DNA of 64,000 nt from Phallusia mammillata (GCA_003260075.1 QLIY01000226.1:1-64000); one strand, 5' to 3'; counted from the first letter of the stretch, positions 41,701-53,343 are shown. The notes: generated by a model from the sequence alone, not told the origin. Numbers and translations are program-made.

Positions 41701-44700
41701 TTTATTGTTATGTGCGGTAGTTCTTACTTTAGAAGGGGGAAGTTTCTATTGATAGATGCTTTGCATTCATGAGTCATGAGGTCATGTTTAACCTCATGAT
41801 ACTTAGCGCATGTCTCATGGAAATGCCCTTGCATATCTCATGCTGCAGCGGAAAGTCCAAGTTATGAACCCTTACATGTCAATACGTAAGTTTCAATTCA
41901 ACTATAGGTACTTGGTTATCTTTTCAATACATATTTATTGTACTAATCAGTAAGGCCTCAAAAACTTTCAATAAAAAAGTTTACTATTCGATTTTGAGAT
42001 TGTTTAACTTACTACAGAAGGGCCTTAAAGGTTAACTTTGCATGCTTTGATGAAACATTTTAGCAGGAAAAACTGTTTAAAAAAGATATCGATGTCTAAA
42101 CGATAATGTCAGTGTGACAATAAAAAGTGAGTGTAAATTTTATCTTCAAAATCTGTCTAATGGTAAATGACAGAAAATAGTGGTAACATAGTAATCCCAT
42201 TGCACATACAAAAGTTCTTGAAAACGACATCCCTCATCTTATCAGTTTCAACATGACATCATGCTTTCGCAAGCACAGCACGCAAAAAATCCCAACCACA
42301 AAAAAATGTCCATGGTTGCGTTAAGTATTCGAGTCAAGTCATTTACGAATAACCCGTTGCACGATTGGTAATTTTTGAGTGAGATTACGTGATTTTTAGT
42401 CAATGGCGCAACGTTGCATTTTTCGCATTCCGAAACAACGAAAGTTTCGATTCGCGGTTCAGTTACCCTGACGACATCAGTCGTTATTGTTCTATCACGC
42501 ATTGGTAGGTAACGTTGTGCTAATACTTTTTTGACTGATGGACGTTTGATGAAAGTTTAACCCCAGGGTGATTGCGTATACCAGTGGTTCTTAACCTTTT
42601 TGGTGTGGTTTCCCACTAAAGTCAACCACCAACTTCGAATTTCCCCCTGTGTTATTTTTATACTGATGTTTTGTGCCCTACGTTAACAAAAAAAATTATC
42701 CTTTTAATGAAATAATTTTGTGAAGCGATTTGGTCTGGAACTCCAAAGGTATACTGCAATCTTATTTAGTTTAAATAGTGCTTCTGTGAGAGATTAAAGT
42801 TTTTGGAATTTTGAAGAGTCTCCTCTACTTGCAATAGTCATTTATTGCATCACAATCAACAAAGGAACGGCTTTTATTCGCGCACAACAGCAAAGTCACT
42901 TATACTTTTAGTCTTGTCTGTGATGTAACAAACGGCCTTTGGATTTGTATGTGTCTTGTAAGCCTTGCTGAAAATAATCTAACATGCTGTTGCGGAAAAA
43001 ATATTAGTAAAGTAACATTCAACGATTAATTCAAAGCCGGGTTCGACCCTCGGGCCCGAGTTTGGTCACCTGACTTAGATAATTTCCCTCTGAAAACATT
43101 AAATTTCCCACTAGTGGGAAATTTCCCACCGGTTAAGAACCACTGGCGTAAACAATTCGGAAATTAATTTATAGACTAATAGCCTAATCCGAAATTGCGC
43201 AACTAAATGCAACCAAGTTTATAGAGCTCTTCTGGCAAATGTAATTTTATTCCGACGTTTCGACGTCCTCAGCTCTTCTGGCAAATGTAATTTTATTCCG
43301 ACGTTTCGACGTCCTATACGGGTCGTCTTCATCAGGGATTTTATTCCGACGTTTTGACGTCCTATACAGGTCGTCTTCATCAGGGCAATCACACTGAATG
43401 GGACTAGTACATTGTGCCGTCGTCCAGCAAAATGGTATTGATACCATTATTGGGAAATCAATATAGATTCTTTACTTTCATCATGATTGAGCCCTGCACA
43501 TGATTAGCACATAGTTTTGTAAACTTTTAACTATTGCAACGGACTCGAAATCATAAAGAAATAAACAGTCAGCATACCATGGGCACGGCAGTGCACCAAG
43601 TAAATGAGATTAACAGGTGGTTCTTACTTTTTGTGGAATATGGAATATCTGTACACTGGCCGTCTCCGGAAAACGTCCATCCGTGGAATGGACATTCCAA
43701 GCAGTCGTCCTTTACTCTGCCGCCAATTGCGAGATTCCCACCCATATGTGGGCAGTAAGCGTCCAGTATGTGTGCTTTACCAGCTTTTGTTCGGTAAACT
43801 GCAAAGTGTTCGCCTGCAAAACGTTATTGGTTTAATTTTGTGACACAAAATAGTGTACAAGATAGAAGTACATGATATAGGAAGTAAAATTAGGGTCAAA
43901 ACCAGCAAGTACAACCCGAAACCCGTTCCAAACCCGAAATGATGCCGAATTCAGCCTGTTTAGTTCAAACGTGACTCCTAACCTTTATAGAAAAGCCGTA
44001 TAAGTAACTTTATTTTGCTTTACCGATTGTATTTTCGTCGGTATTTTTGTCTCAAAATGTCCGATTGTTAGACAATACCGTGTGGGAAACATAAGGCAAC
44101 CCTATGAGGTAAAATGACAAGTTACGTAACTCAGTTTGTTTGTACATCACGTGACCTCATTACCGGCGTTTACTTTGGGTCATAAACATTTACGGCGACC
44201 GGCAGAAACGTTTGTATCTCGTGATACCGAACCTCTAACGACACCGTAAAATAACACTCGTAGAACTTTAGTTACGGCAAGTGCATCGACCAAACGAAGA
44301 CCCTTTTCTAATATCGACACATACAACGCGATTGTAGGGCAAAGCAAAATGGTTCGGCCAAAGCAATGACGTTAACACTGGAGGTGACGTCATCGTTTAA
44401 TTTTTAATCGATCGGAATAGGTGTCAGCAAAAATACTGCGAGATACGTATGGCACATAAAAGTAAACGACATGTGTGTTCGGAATAATAAATCACTTTTA
44501 CTACGTCGTGAGGCGGACGCAGGCAAAATGAAAGCGGTTTTGAAGCTATTTATGGCTTGATATATAAATCCCGTTACCTTACATACCTGAGTTAAATCGC
44601 GTTTGTTAAACTGTTAGCTAAACATGGTGTTAATTTTTGCCTAGATTTCGAGAGTTGTAAATGTAACCTCAAAATAGAGCTAGGTTATTTATGAAAGAGA

Positions 44701-45819
44701 GTCTGTGTTAAACATCACGTAGGCTAAACTCATAATCATTTACAATGTTTTCTCATATCCCGAAACCTACCGAGTGCTGTAACTTCTTTGACTTGACTTC
44801 TGCCCAATTGCAAACTATCAAGTAATCTGAACCATCCGTTAGGGAAGACGGGAGGCAGATCTTCACCTATCTTCCTCCTCTTGCGAATCATGTTTGCAAC
44901 TTCTCTCTTCGAAACTGCACCCGCCTCATGACTGAGATATCTGCGAGAAAATTGTGACCAGTTTTAATGCCTTAGGTTTTGTCATAAGCCTTAAGAGAAC
45001 CACTCCCAAAACTTTTAACGCTTTGACCTATTGTTACAACAGCCCCAGGTTTTACCCATTACCGGGAAACTAACCCCAATCCCCAGTTAGGGTTGGGCAT
45101 ATGTCTTATGTTGATATCTATTTTCGAGGGAACGGGTGACCTAGGGGTGTGTGTAGGGAGTTTTTTGGGGGGAGGGTGAATAAAGAGCTGTTAAAATTAT
45201 CGACGATTTGATAATTGGATAAGTTACAATGGCATTTGGTAGTGTCAAGCCCAATTTTGTAATCGCAAAATGAATGCTAAACATGATACATAGCGTTAGG
45301 TAACACAGTAGCACATTTCAAAACAAAAACGTTGCCTTAATCCTTCCTTATCGGAACGTGACCAACAAGCGTGTAAAATGGCTTTGTGTTATTGAGCCCA
45401 ACTTGTCAAAGTTTCGTTCTTTTAGGCCTTTGAAAAACACACAATGGACGTTCCGGGTAAACCCATTGTCAATAGCGTTGTTTCATTATTTAAACTTACC
45501 CGATGGAACCTAGCCTTTTGACTCGATCAATAGGGCGAAATAATAGAACTCCGAGAAAGTAAAGGGCAAGAGGCACACCGCATAAGTAAAACAGAAGAGT
45601 CAAAAGTGTGTAAATCCATTTCAGGCGGACGAAAAGATCCAAATCGGCGTTCGACAACTCCACTGTGACGGCGTGCGCGGTGCCATTATGACGTTGGTCA
45701 TGCTCGAGTGCTCCCATCATTGTGTATCCGGTCGAGGCAACATCTTGCAGGGCCCCTAGCACAGGTGATAGAATGTTGCTATAGAGCAGTTTGGGTAGGG
45801 TCACAATTAGCCCGCTCAT
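32753..45819 (-). CDS. nvd: Cholesterol 7-desaturase (Neverland/DAF-36 family Rieske oxygenase)
   Basis: Eight exons give 477 residues: 45819-45500, 44940-44771, 43813-43628, 40495-40317, 39528-39403, 36660-36544, 34216-34043 and 32914-32753. All are GT-AG with consistent phases. The family converts cholesterol to 7-dehydrocholesterol at the ER membrane. An N-terminal membrane segment ([17 protein letters not shown]) precedes [13 protein letters not shown]. The Rieske 2Fe-2S ligands are in AYCPHMGGN and [10 protein letters not shown]. The mononuclear iron site N-x2-D-x2-H-x4-H is complete in [13 protein letters not shown]. The tail has GPGIVHLHF and ERDVMIW-like [10 protein letters not shown], then [15 protein letters not shown]. 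Exon 6 starts AQCKGASED, where relatives often have Trp in place of Cys. A truncated second copy of exon 6 is at 37235. The family occurs in invertebrates and some vertebrates and is absent from mammals. Confidence 0.94.
32962..33460 (+). repeat. tRNA-derived SINE with two C10-joined duplications
   Basis: The head reads TGTAGCTCAGTTGGTAGAAC and GTGGGTTCGAATCCCAC. The first duplication: 32962-33089 is repeated at 33100-33220 across C10 (33090-33099). The second: the tail at 33241-33330 is repeated from 33347 across C10 (33337-33346). A further degenerate SINE copy follows at about 33485-33790. It lies in the last Neverland intron. Confidence 0.8.
34244..34567. mobile_element. Non-autonomous DNA transposon next to Neverland exon 7
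   Basis: A perfect 8-bp target duplication ACATTATA flanks the element (34236-34243 and 34568-34575). Ends CAGTGCCGGATGAAG and GTTAATCCAGCACCC are imperfect inverted repeats. It begins only about 28 bp upstream of the exon 7 acceptor, so it probably contributes to or displaces the branch-point region. Confidence 0.75.
34768..35024. repeat. C10-joined direct duplication in Neverland intron 6
   Basis: The phrase beginning AAGGCTTTTACTTGTACAGC (34768-34881) is repeated at 34893-35005 after a C10 tract (34882-34891). A second C10 tract (35015-35024) ends the right copy where unrelated sequence begins. Confidence 0.85.
36138..36335. repeat. C11-joined direct duplication with internal indel
   Basis: The left copy 36138-36244 and right copy 36256-36335 start with TATGAACAAGCAAATATTAT and end with AAGCAAGTCCGAAAAC. 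The right copy lacks about 29 bp of the left. C11 occupies 36245-36255. Confidence 0.85.
36598..37795. repeat. Large C10-joined duplication (about 630 and 560 bp) carrying part of Neverland exon 6
   Basis: The left copy is about 36598-37224 and the right copy 37235-37795, with C10 at 37225-37234. Differences include changed ATT repeat numbers (AATAATAAT runs) and a deletion of about 65 bp in the right copy. The right copy begins inside exon 6. Confidence 0.85.
37235..37296 (-). pseudogene. Truncated second copy of Neverland exon 6
   Basis: It repeats the acceptor side of exon 6 ([14 protein letters not shown] and on to LTH) with one silent change. It is cut by the C10 tract before the donor, so splicing from it would not restore the frame. 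Being upstream in the transcript, it could act as a decoy acceptor. Confidence 0.75.
37821..38840. repeat. Three-tract mosaic: four local segments shuffled and joined by C14, C10 and C10
   Basis: The order is: segment A-B-C (37821-38076); C14 (38077-38090); a copy of A (38091-38172); C10 (38173-38182); a copy of the later segment E (38183-38308, matching 38708-38835); C10 (38309-38318); a copy of C (38319-38445); then unique D and the original E. All copies are direct and a few percent diverged. Confidence 0.85.
40990..41160. repeat. Local duplication of an 80-bp motif, C-tract-free
   Basis: The text around ACGCAGAAAATTTTAAACGA and GAACCAAGCAGTCTTATAGG is repeated about 130 bp downstream as GCGCAGAAAATTGTAAACG and ACCAAGTAGCCTTATAGGC. 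The single undefined base at about 40958 is just to the left, at a phrase resembling the left end of the 41170 element. Confidence 0.55.
41170..41569. mobile_element. Non-autonomous hAT-like element in Neverland intron 3-4
   Basis: Inverted ends CAGGGTTGCCATCG and TATGGCAACCCTG enclose 400 bp with repeated AATAAGGACA motifs. Flanking CTTATAGG and GGTATAGG match at six of eight positions, consistent with an old 8-bp target duplication. Confidence 0.65.
42582..43145. mobile_element. Non-autonomous hAT element, 564 bp
   Basis: Ends CAGTGGTTCTTAACC and GGTTAAGAACCACTG are perfect inverted repeats. Target duplication GCGTATAC/GCGTAAAC differs at one base. There is no transposase frame inside. Confidence 0.85.
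43224..43390 (-). repeat. Tandem Penelope-tail repeats with hammerhead-like cores
   Basis: Three partial units share the minus-strand phrase GGAATAAAATTACATTTGCC and AGAAGAGCT with the Penelope tail at 12.4 kb. Two units contain CTGATGA, a stem II of GACGACC with GGACGTC, then GAAAC or a mutated form, GTC and GGAAT. The unit at 43297-43336 has the intact core. In the unit nearest 43387 the GAAA reads AAAA, which should inactivate it. It lies in the intron upstream of Neverland exon 4. Confidence 0.6.
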
Positions 45820-46578
45820 TGCAAAACTACCAAGGTGACTACTGTTTGCCCTATACCTTTATTGAGTGGTATCTGTCAAAACATGATAAAAGTTGCGTGA
45901 AACATGGTCTCACAGGCAAAGATCAACAAAATTCATTTCCGAAAAAAAAATTTTTCCATTGAAAGTAGGTATGTTTTTCAGAGTACTGTTGCATGTACGA
46001 AGTGATTTTAAGATCGCTTTAGCTCATTGTAAACTGGCCCACCTATTAGTTTACACACTAAGTAGGCAAAGTCAAATATGTGATTTATAGACCAACCTAA
46101 CCAAATAAATTTTCAATCATCAAACCTATCCTTACCAACCTCTTCTACTTGACCTATTTCCGATGCAAAACACTTGCTTCATCCGTTTACCAAGCCGCTG
46201 ATCTACAAAACTAAAACGCAACGCACACCTTTCAAAACCAACTAATAAAGGTCTTGCGCAAAACGGAAGAAGCATAATAATGAGAAAGTCTTACCTCACC
46301 GGGTTGCATACATGTTATATTTACGTCACTATAAGCGGAAGCTTTGTGTAGCTATACAGCTGACTTCATGTGAAGGCCCATGCAATTACATTCAATGTGG
46401 TAGCGTCCTAACTGTCTTCCACACTGCTTGAAAGTACATTGTTGAACCGATTTATTACAACTGAAGAAGACTTGCTCGCATTGCTAACGAATGACATCAC
46501 AAAACGTGACGACATTAATCACCTAGGACGTGTACAAAAAACTTTAAATTTCAAAATACTAGTATAACACCATACCGT

Positions 46579-46758
46579 CAGTGGTGGGATTCGGCCGGTT
46601 TGCACCGGTTCTAAAGAACCGTCTCACGAACTTTTATGAGGTCAGCGAACCGGTTAGCGGTACTGGTTACTGTCAATGGATTTACTTTCAATGAATCGGC
46701 TGAAAAATATGACTTTTGTGATAGAACCGGCTGACAAAAAGTTTGAATCCCACCACTG
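46579..46758. mobile_element. hAT-type MITE, 180 bp
   Basis: Ends CAGTGGTGGGATTCGG and GAATCCCACCACTG form inverted repeats. Target duplication is CATACCGT/CATACCAT (one mismatch). It belongs to the same family as 6330-6398. Internal GAACCGG/CCGGTT palindromes are present. Confidence 0.8.
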
Positions 46759-47186
46759 CATACCATCATTGTTAAACTATTTTCTTTATGTTGCTGAAGC
46801 TAATACCCAAAATGTTGACAAAAACAAACGACTGCAAAGAATACTGCAACAAGCATTGCCTACATTGTCATCGTCACGCACGTTCACAAACAACATTGTG
46901 GTGAGCGCATGAAATATGCGCCTGTTTGCCTGAAAGCGTTATTAGCGTGCAGAGGTGTCACGGTTTAGCTGCAGCGAGTTTGCTGAAGCAACCCGCCGGT
47001 ATCGGTCTCACATAATAATCACAACATCATAACAGATTGCACGTCCGGTTATTGCGTCTCATCACTACGCGTTGACGCGCTTTCGAACAAAACAATCGCT
47101 GCGTCCATTATGATGACGTCATTTCCGCTCGTTTGATCCGCTTCGAGTCTCAACTGTGACGTCATACAATAGACACCTAAGCTTAT

Positions 47187-47213
47187 ATTATCGAGAATAT
47201 AAGTTAAAGTTTT

Positions 47214-47253
<40 letters not shown>

Positions 47254-47283
47254 TATTCGAGAATATAAGTTAAAGTTTTTACC
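47187..47283. repeat. G35 tract between two 30-bp direct repeats
   Basis: CGAGAATATAAGTTAAAG plus TTTTTACC stands directly left of the G tract (47218-47252) and again directly to its right (to 47283). This is the same architecture as the C-tract duplications but with the C strand on the minus strand. Confidence 0.85.
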
Positions 47284-48692
47284 ACTTTTGTTAAGTTTAC
47301 ATACATATACTAAGGACGAAAAAACAAAGAAATTGGCAAGAAATTAATGAATGTGGATTTTTAAGCCTTTTTGGTCACCAAACCCGAAAAAAATGTGTCT
47401 GGTCAGTGCAGCTGTCTTGTGCTCACGTAACCGTGCATTTCTGCAATAGAAAGCGTGTCTGATGGTCCTGCAAATCACCCTAGGGCGGAACGAGCTAATC
47501 ATGGCCATAATAAAGACTCGGACACGATTTCCACATCAAGTTATCTTATATTTTTATCGAAGGCCCTTAGAACAGACACTTTAAAAACACCAAACCAATA
47601 AATACATTGTCTGCAGACGCTTGTTTGCATTGAATAAATATAATGTTGTTGCCTGGTATATTTCATAAACCATCATTATGCACTTTAGGCATTTTGCACT
47701 GAACTGATTTGATGTTTCTACGTCTCAACTCTCAGTCGCGTTGTCTTCATTGCGGTAATGCTTGTTTTTCTGTGTAATCTTTATGAAAAATTTCCTTCAT
47801 AAAAATAGTTTTTTCGCGATGTCTAATATCAAGTAAAACTGTTCTCCAAATATCCCCAAAAATTCAAAACAGTGAACAATTTTAACTCATCACACTCCTA
47901 CAGTTCAAAATACAAGAAAACAAAGTTCTAAAAGTATTACTTCAACTAAAAGCATTTCTGCAGTGCGTCATGCCTTTGCATTTAGTTTCTAAGTACTTTG
48001 CTTTGGCACAAATTTGAAACGCATGACAAACATATGCCTTCACACTACTTTCCTATATAGCAGCAACGAACATGTTTTTTGTTTCGTTCCGGACTTTTGA
48101 CGCCGGTAACTACGACAAACCGTGACCTCAGATCACGTGACCTCACGACGAAACCCGTATCTCTCCTGGCATTGTTATCTCTTTTTTCGCGCCGCAGAAC
48201 GAAGCTAAGTGATGAATAGGAAATCCGTCATGGAGTAATGAGAAACGCCCTTATTTCGCATTGCAGAAATGTGAGAAACTGTAGGTACACCAGAGATGCA
48301 ATCGGGGTCGAAAGTGAGACCCGAAACCCTTTTCGAACCCGATATATTTTTAAACAAAACACTAATTAGGCCCGGAGGTTGGTGAAATTGCGGCACAAAT
48401 GGTGCCTAGTGTAAAAACTGACTCGAATCAAGCTTATTTTATTCCAATTTAGGACCAAAACCTCAAGCGCCGAATTTCGAATTTGAGTTACACTATAACA
48501 CATAAGTAGAAATCATGCGTATTTGCTCATTTTCAAAAAGCCTACACAAAATACATGTTAAATCAATGTTTTTAATTGAATCCGTATACAATTAAAAAAA
48601 TGGCCAGTCATCGTGTTTTCGATTACCAAGCAAAACAAACGTAGACAAAATACATTCGAAAATCTTGTTTAGTGTGCATGAAATATTACGTA

Positions 48693-49513
48693 TTAATATT
48701 CTAAGCACACTCCGCCAAGTTCAAAAAAGGTCTCAAATACGAGCATAACACGTTTAATTAGACATTGCCCGCCCATCGAGAATAAAAATGAAACAAACAA
48801 TATGACAATTTTAAGCAAATACCATACTATAAACATAGCCCTCTGGCAAACACAGGCTTCAAGCTTGCATATGAGACCGTTTGCAACCGCTACTGCAATG
48901 ATTAACCTTTCTGGGCGACGCATGCTGTTTAGGTCATAATATTGAGCATTGTTTATAGTTGCTTGTCTTCGAAACGTGACTGTAAACACAGACTGCATGT
49001 AATGTTGCCAATAAACATAAACCGCATCAATGGTATACATCTTTGAAACACTTGCTAACACCTTTGTCTGCTGATTTTAACGTTCAAATCAAGTTTTTGC
49101 AGACCTGCTTTTAAATTGCGATGCGTTTCGCTATTTCGTGTATTTTGTTTGTAAACAAGCTACCCAATATAACCTACAGCCTGAATACAAACACCTTTTT
49201 GGGGGTTTACAAGCTGCCCAGAAATAGAAGACATAACCAATTTGGGCGTTGGCTGTAAAAAAGGCAAAAAGTGCAAAATAATACCATTAGTTTTTAAGTC
49301 AACAAAATTCAGGGAATTGCGGCCACAAAAAGCAATAACTTCCCAAGCCTGCTTCAAAGATGCAACGGAAGATAAGTGTTTAATATGAAACCTATTCTGT
49401 TTACCCTTTCTCGTAATTCTTGATAAAGCATCGATGATAAACAATCCTATGGAAAATACCACAGCTATAGGACTCACAGAATTCCAAAATCGAACATGAA
49501 TTTCCTTAACCAC
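48693..49513 (-). other. Two adjacent open frames with hydrophobic segments, unrecognised
   Basis: Frames at 49513-49160 (117 codons, containing SPIAVVFSIGLFIIDAL) and 49061-48693 (122 codons, containing FIVWYLLKIVILFVSFLFSM) lie in the same direction. They are longer than most random frames here. Splice signals are not convincing and no family is recognised. They may be exons of a fast-evolving membrane protein, or chance. Confidence 0.25.
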
Positions 49514-49883
49514 TATACAATGTGGTCAAATCAGTTTAACAAATGCATAATGGTTCAGGTGGCCACGCCTACCAGAATTTGGCTGCGCGAGCGCATCTAT
49601 TTACCAACGCGTGGTCTAGCGACGGAAAGACAGCGTTCTCAGATCCGGCTCGTCCTTTGTTGACTGTACATTAAACGCTTCAGCGGGCACGTTTTACCTC
49701 ACAGGTTTCACAATCATTCCTACAAAGACTTCCGTTAACAAAGAGGCTGGGTTACTTTCTTACCACCAGTTGAACCTTTGCCTACTGTGACATGGGAAAC
49801 TGTTTTTTCCTATATTAGGATGGGGTAATACAAGTAGCAGTTTCATGCTACTATGTTTTTAAGGATTTAGTTTGTTTTGTTTG

Positions 49884-50115
49884 GTTGACTGCACGAAACT
49901 CGATAAGGCACCCGCTTTATACTTGCAAGGGCATAACAGAACAAGGTCTTTATGGTTAACTAAATTAAATCACAAACTTGCTTATAACACGCCCTGGTTC
50001 TGATTGCGCGAAGCTCGTTAGGAAACCCACTTTCAGCATGCCAATAAGTCATGCATGTAACAAGAGCTACAGTTGACTGCACGTAGCTCGTTAAGAAACC
50101 TGAATTAAGCCTGCA
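49884..50115. repeat. Three diverged direct repeats
   Basis: Phrases of about 43 bp are spaced about 120 then 70 bp apart: GACTGCACGAAACTCGATAA, GATTGCGCGAAGCTCGTTAG and GACTGCACGTAGCTCGTTAA, each followed by an A/C-rich stretch and a GC-rich TGC end. Nothing further is recognised. Confidence 0.45.
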
Positions 50116-52492
50116 AAGTGTACACGTAGTGCTATACAACTAAAATGCACCCCATACGGAAATCGTTCAGATCATCGTTCATGCAACATTCAGTTTTATA
50201 ATTTCGTAGCAATCTAACAGATTTTGTTCTATCATACGCAGTTACCACAAATAGTCTGGATTTTCTGATAAACCTCAGAAATATAATGTCCCTGTTTCCA
50301 AAACGGGTAACACCACAAAGTCTATACTAATATTTGCCGAAGCCACAACACAGATAAATACAAGGCCAGTTTAGGGCAGAGGTAAAAAGGATCGAGCATC
50401 AAAAGGTGCGGTCACAAAAACCTTTTTTCTAAAGGTTCTCTCGCTAACCCTGGCCCTACCCCTTATAGAAGACCCATGTCACGAATCACTTATTCTCGAA
50501 CATTCCACCAATTTTTGTCTTGCATTGTAGCGTGGCGGGCTACTACCTGAAGGGTTTAGCATTCCGTGGCTTCTACTCTAAACGGGGGACTGCCTCGGCA
50601 AATTTGAAGCCTGAAAACAATGCCGTGTGCACGTACTCTTGTTATTGCCCTTAATGCCACGTAAAATGCTGTCATACAGAAATACTGGAGTGTCACCGTG
50701 TTTTCAATTACTAAGCAAAACAAACTTAGTCAGATTTCATTATCCAAACAAAACAGCTATGCATATATTAATTAAATGTGCATTTTAGCAACCAAAACAG
50801 GTATAGGACATAACTTTGAAAATAATCTGTTCATATTTGTTGACGATTTTAGGTTTTAAACGTCAAAACTATTTCGATTTGTACATGCCAACAGCAATTT
50901 CTAACCGATTGTCCAAAAACAAACTTATATAAGCAACAAGATTTTAAGATACTGACTACAGACCTATACCCTATCTATGTGCTAGAAGCGACATTTTAAC
51001 GAGCTGTAGATTATAGATTAACAAATCTCCCGTCTTGAAAGTTACTGAAATTTCTGTACTTTTACCTACTATACATGGTTCGCCGGGTGTCTGTTGACTT
51101 AGTAAACGTCACTATGTACGTTTGGCTGTCACACTCTTAACTCGTCTCATCTTAACCCTCGACGGGTAAACACTAGAAAAATTCCGTTCAGCATAAGGTC
51201 ATAAGTGCACGGTGTCAGAAATTTAGAACCCTTTGAGTTAAAAATTAACGCCAATGCCGTTTTACTACATTGGTGGTTTTATATCACGTAGACATTAAAG
51301 TGTTGTTAGGCTTGCAGGTGCCGCTAATGTAAACATAACAACTCGGCACTAAAACGTTTGTTGTTAGTTACCATCGACCTTTTATATTTTTATAACTGTC
51401 TGAGGTTTGTTTTGTTGTCCTTTCACCGAGTTAGTTCAGACTTCTAACCGTGTTGTTGTTTAAGGCTGCTCAATATGCAGTGGCTAGTTTTTGTTTAGGC
51501 CACGGTTTTTCTTGCTAATACTACGGGTTATCCTTACATTATCAAATGAATAAAGGTGCTTTCGAAGACCAATGCTATTGCATGGGAAGACTTTGGATAC
51601 ACGTTTGGAAGATAAGAGGCCTAAAGGCACAAAAACACAGTTAAATTTACGGTGAGATTTACAAAACTTCCTGTCAACTGCGATTAAACAAAGCAATAGA
51701 GCCTGCCTAACTATCCAAACTTACAATGGTATACTTCATCTCTATACTTACAACTTTGTGCTACCTGTGCTACCACCAGTGTATCAAAATCACTTTCATT
51801 CTGCTAATGACCAAAATATAGGGCTTTAAAAGCTCTTTGCACGCATCTTGTTGCTTGAAATGGCACCTGATCAACAAAACGTAATAATGACGCCACTGGT
51901 AACACGGCGTCGACTGTTTCGTGTGAATAATTGAACCATAATTACCTCTGTGCAGCAGCACAATGGATGTTTTACTGTCGCCAATGTCGTTACGAGTCAT
52001 GCACACTGACTGTAACAAGTCGTTATTGAAAATCTGGTTCAGTTGTCATAATGCAAACGATTTTAAGATCACCCTTAATGAATGATAAGTCGGTTTCGGT
52101 TTGGAAATCGTTAGCGTCTTATACGGCAAGCAAAAAATTGAACAGGACATTATTTCCACTAACGTTTGTTAAGCATTCTTTTCCTTATGCCTCTGAAAAC
52201 AATTCTGGCTTGTTATTTTCACGAAAAACTTACTTTCTGTTTTAAACACGGGTCGTTTTAGGGCATGCTTGACTTGTCTTAGCATTTCTTTCAAACTGTG
52301 TTTTTCTCAATGCAAATGAACTTTCTCTTTCAAAAACCACCCACAATAGACATTTCAATACCGTCACGTCTAATCTCTATTCTCCATATAGTACCCATCT
52401 TAATAACGTCTCGAAGTTGCGAAGCTATTTCCTGCTTGGTGATTGTTCTGTAATGCCATTCTGTTGCTTCGATTTCTTTCAGAAAGCGAAAT
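50116..52492. other. Gene-poor stretch with weak minus-strand exon candidates
   Basis: Candidate exons are 52009-51946 (TTACAG acceptor, GTAATT donor) and 51620-51538 (CCTTTAG acceptor, GTAAGG donor, reading ASYLPNVYPKSSHAIALVFE in one frame). Phases do not join convincingly and no family is recognised. The rest is AT-rich and unassigned. Confidence 0.25.
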
Positions 52493-52662
52493 ACAGTAAA
52501 CTTTGGTTAATCCAGGCCCGTATGGACCAAAATATTTTTTGGGATTAGGTGAAGATGTCGATTAGTTAAACACTTGCCATATTACAAATCGTTTGTACCT
52601 CAAGTTTTGTCCGAATTAGGTGAGGGTTCGTATTACCCGAATCCGGTTAAAGGTTTAGTGTA
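52493..52662. mobile_element. Pogo/Tigger-like MITE
   Basis: Starts TACAGTAAACTTTGGTTAAT and ends GGTTAAAGGTTTAGTGTA, diverged inverted repeats bounded by TA. It resembles the element at 17383-17650. Confidence 0.55.
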
Positions 52663-53019
52663 CACCTAACTAAAGCATCACTAAACACGTAGAGATTTCT
52701 TATGTAGCAACGTTGCCCAAAGGCCCATATGTACTTCGTACTTTGACATTTGTTGTGCCTAAACGTCTGCACTCTGGTCAGACGAGGTATGATTGGTCTT
52801 TGTGTTGGGTCAACCTTTAGAACTTGTTATCGGCAATGAAGGAAAATACAACCAATTGTTTAGGCTTTTCTGAAATTTTGCACTGTTAGTACAACAAAAT
52901 GTATGTACTGTATAGACTTTTACCGTTTTTGAACAATGAACGTTACTTGGACCGTTAAAAACTCACTGTTTTTTTATACCGAGTCAATCTGAATTCTTAG
53001 GCAACTCCATACTCTAAAC

Positions 53020-53343
53020 GAGTGGTAGCCAAACTGTGGGCCATGGCCCAGTACGAGGCCACCAAGACAATTTCAATGGGCCACATAGCCATTTGAACAG
53101 ATTCTACTGTTTTGTTATACTGTAGATATTATGCGCTTTGTTTTGAAAAGCATAATATTTCCAAAAAATCCGAATCTTGTAGCCAAATTTCAGGAGCATG
53201 TATCTTATTAAAAATAAATTGCTAGAAACCATTTCGCCTGTTTTTGAGTTTTTTTTTGTGCCTAAATTTCAGCACGTGGTGAGGCACGAATCGCTATTAA
53301 AAAGATATTTGGGCCATAGGCCAAAAAAGTTTGGGAACCCCTG
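53020..53343. mobile_element. Non-autonomous hAT element
   Basis: Ends GAGTGGTAGCCAAAC and GTTTGGGAACCCCTG are imperfect inverted repeats. Flanks CTCTAAAC and CTCTAACC form a 7/8 target duplication. The interior includes GGGCCATGGCCC. Confidence 0.65.

Larger units (their letters stand above)
45820..48692. other. Upstream region of Neverland, no gene recognised
   Basis: No credible exon is seen. The interval contains the Neverland promoter on its left, a MITE (46579-46758), two TGACGTCA sites near 47114 and 47157, a G35 tract (47218-47252) and a TCACGTGAC site near 48133. Confidence 0.45.

Noticed and set aside
49884-50115. CRISPR-like spaced repeats
   Set aside because: Only three diverged repeats with unequal spacing in a eukaryotic genome; treated as ordinary diverged repeats.
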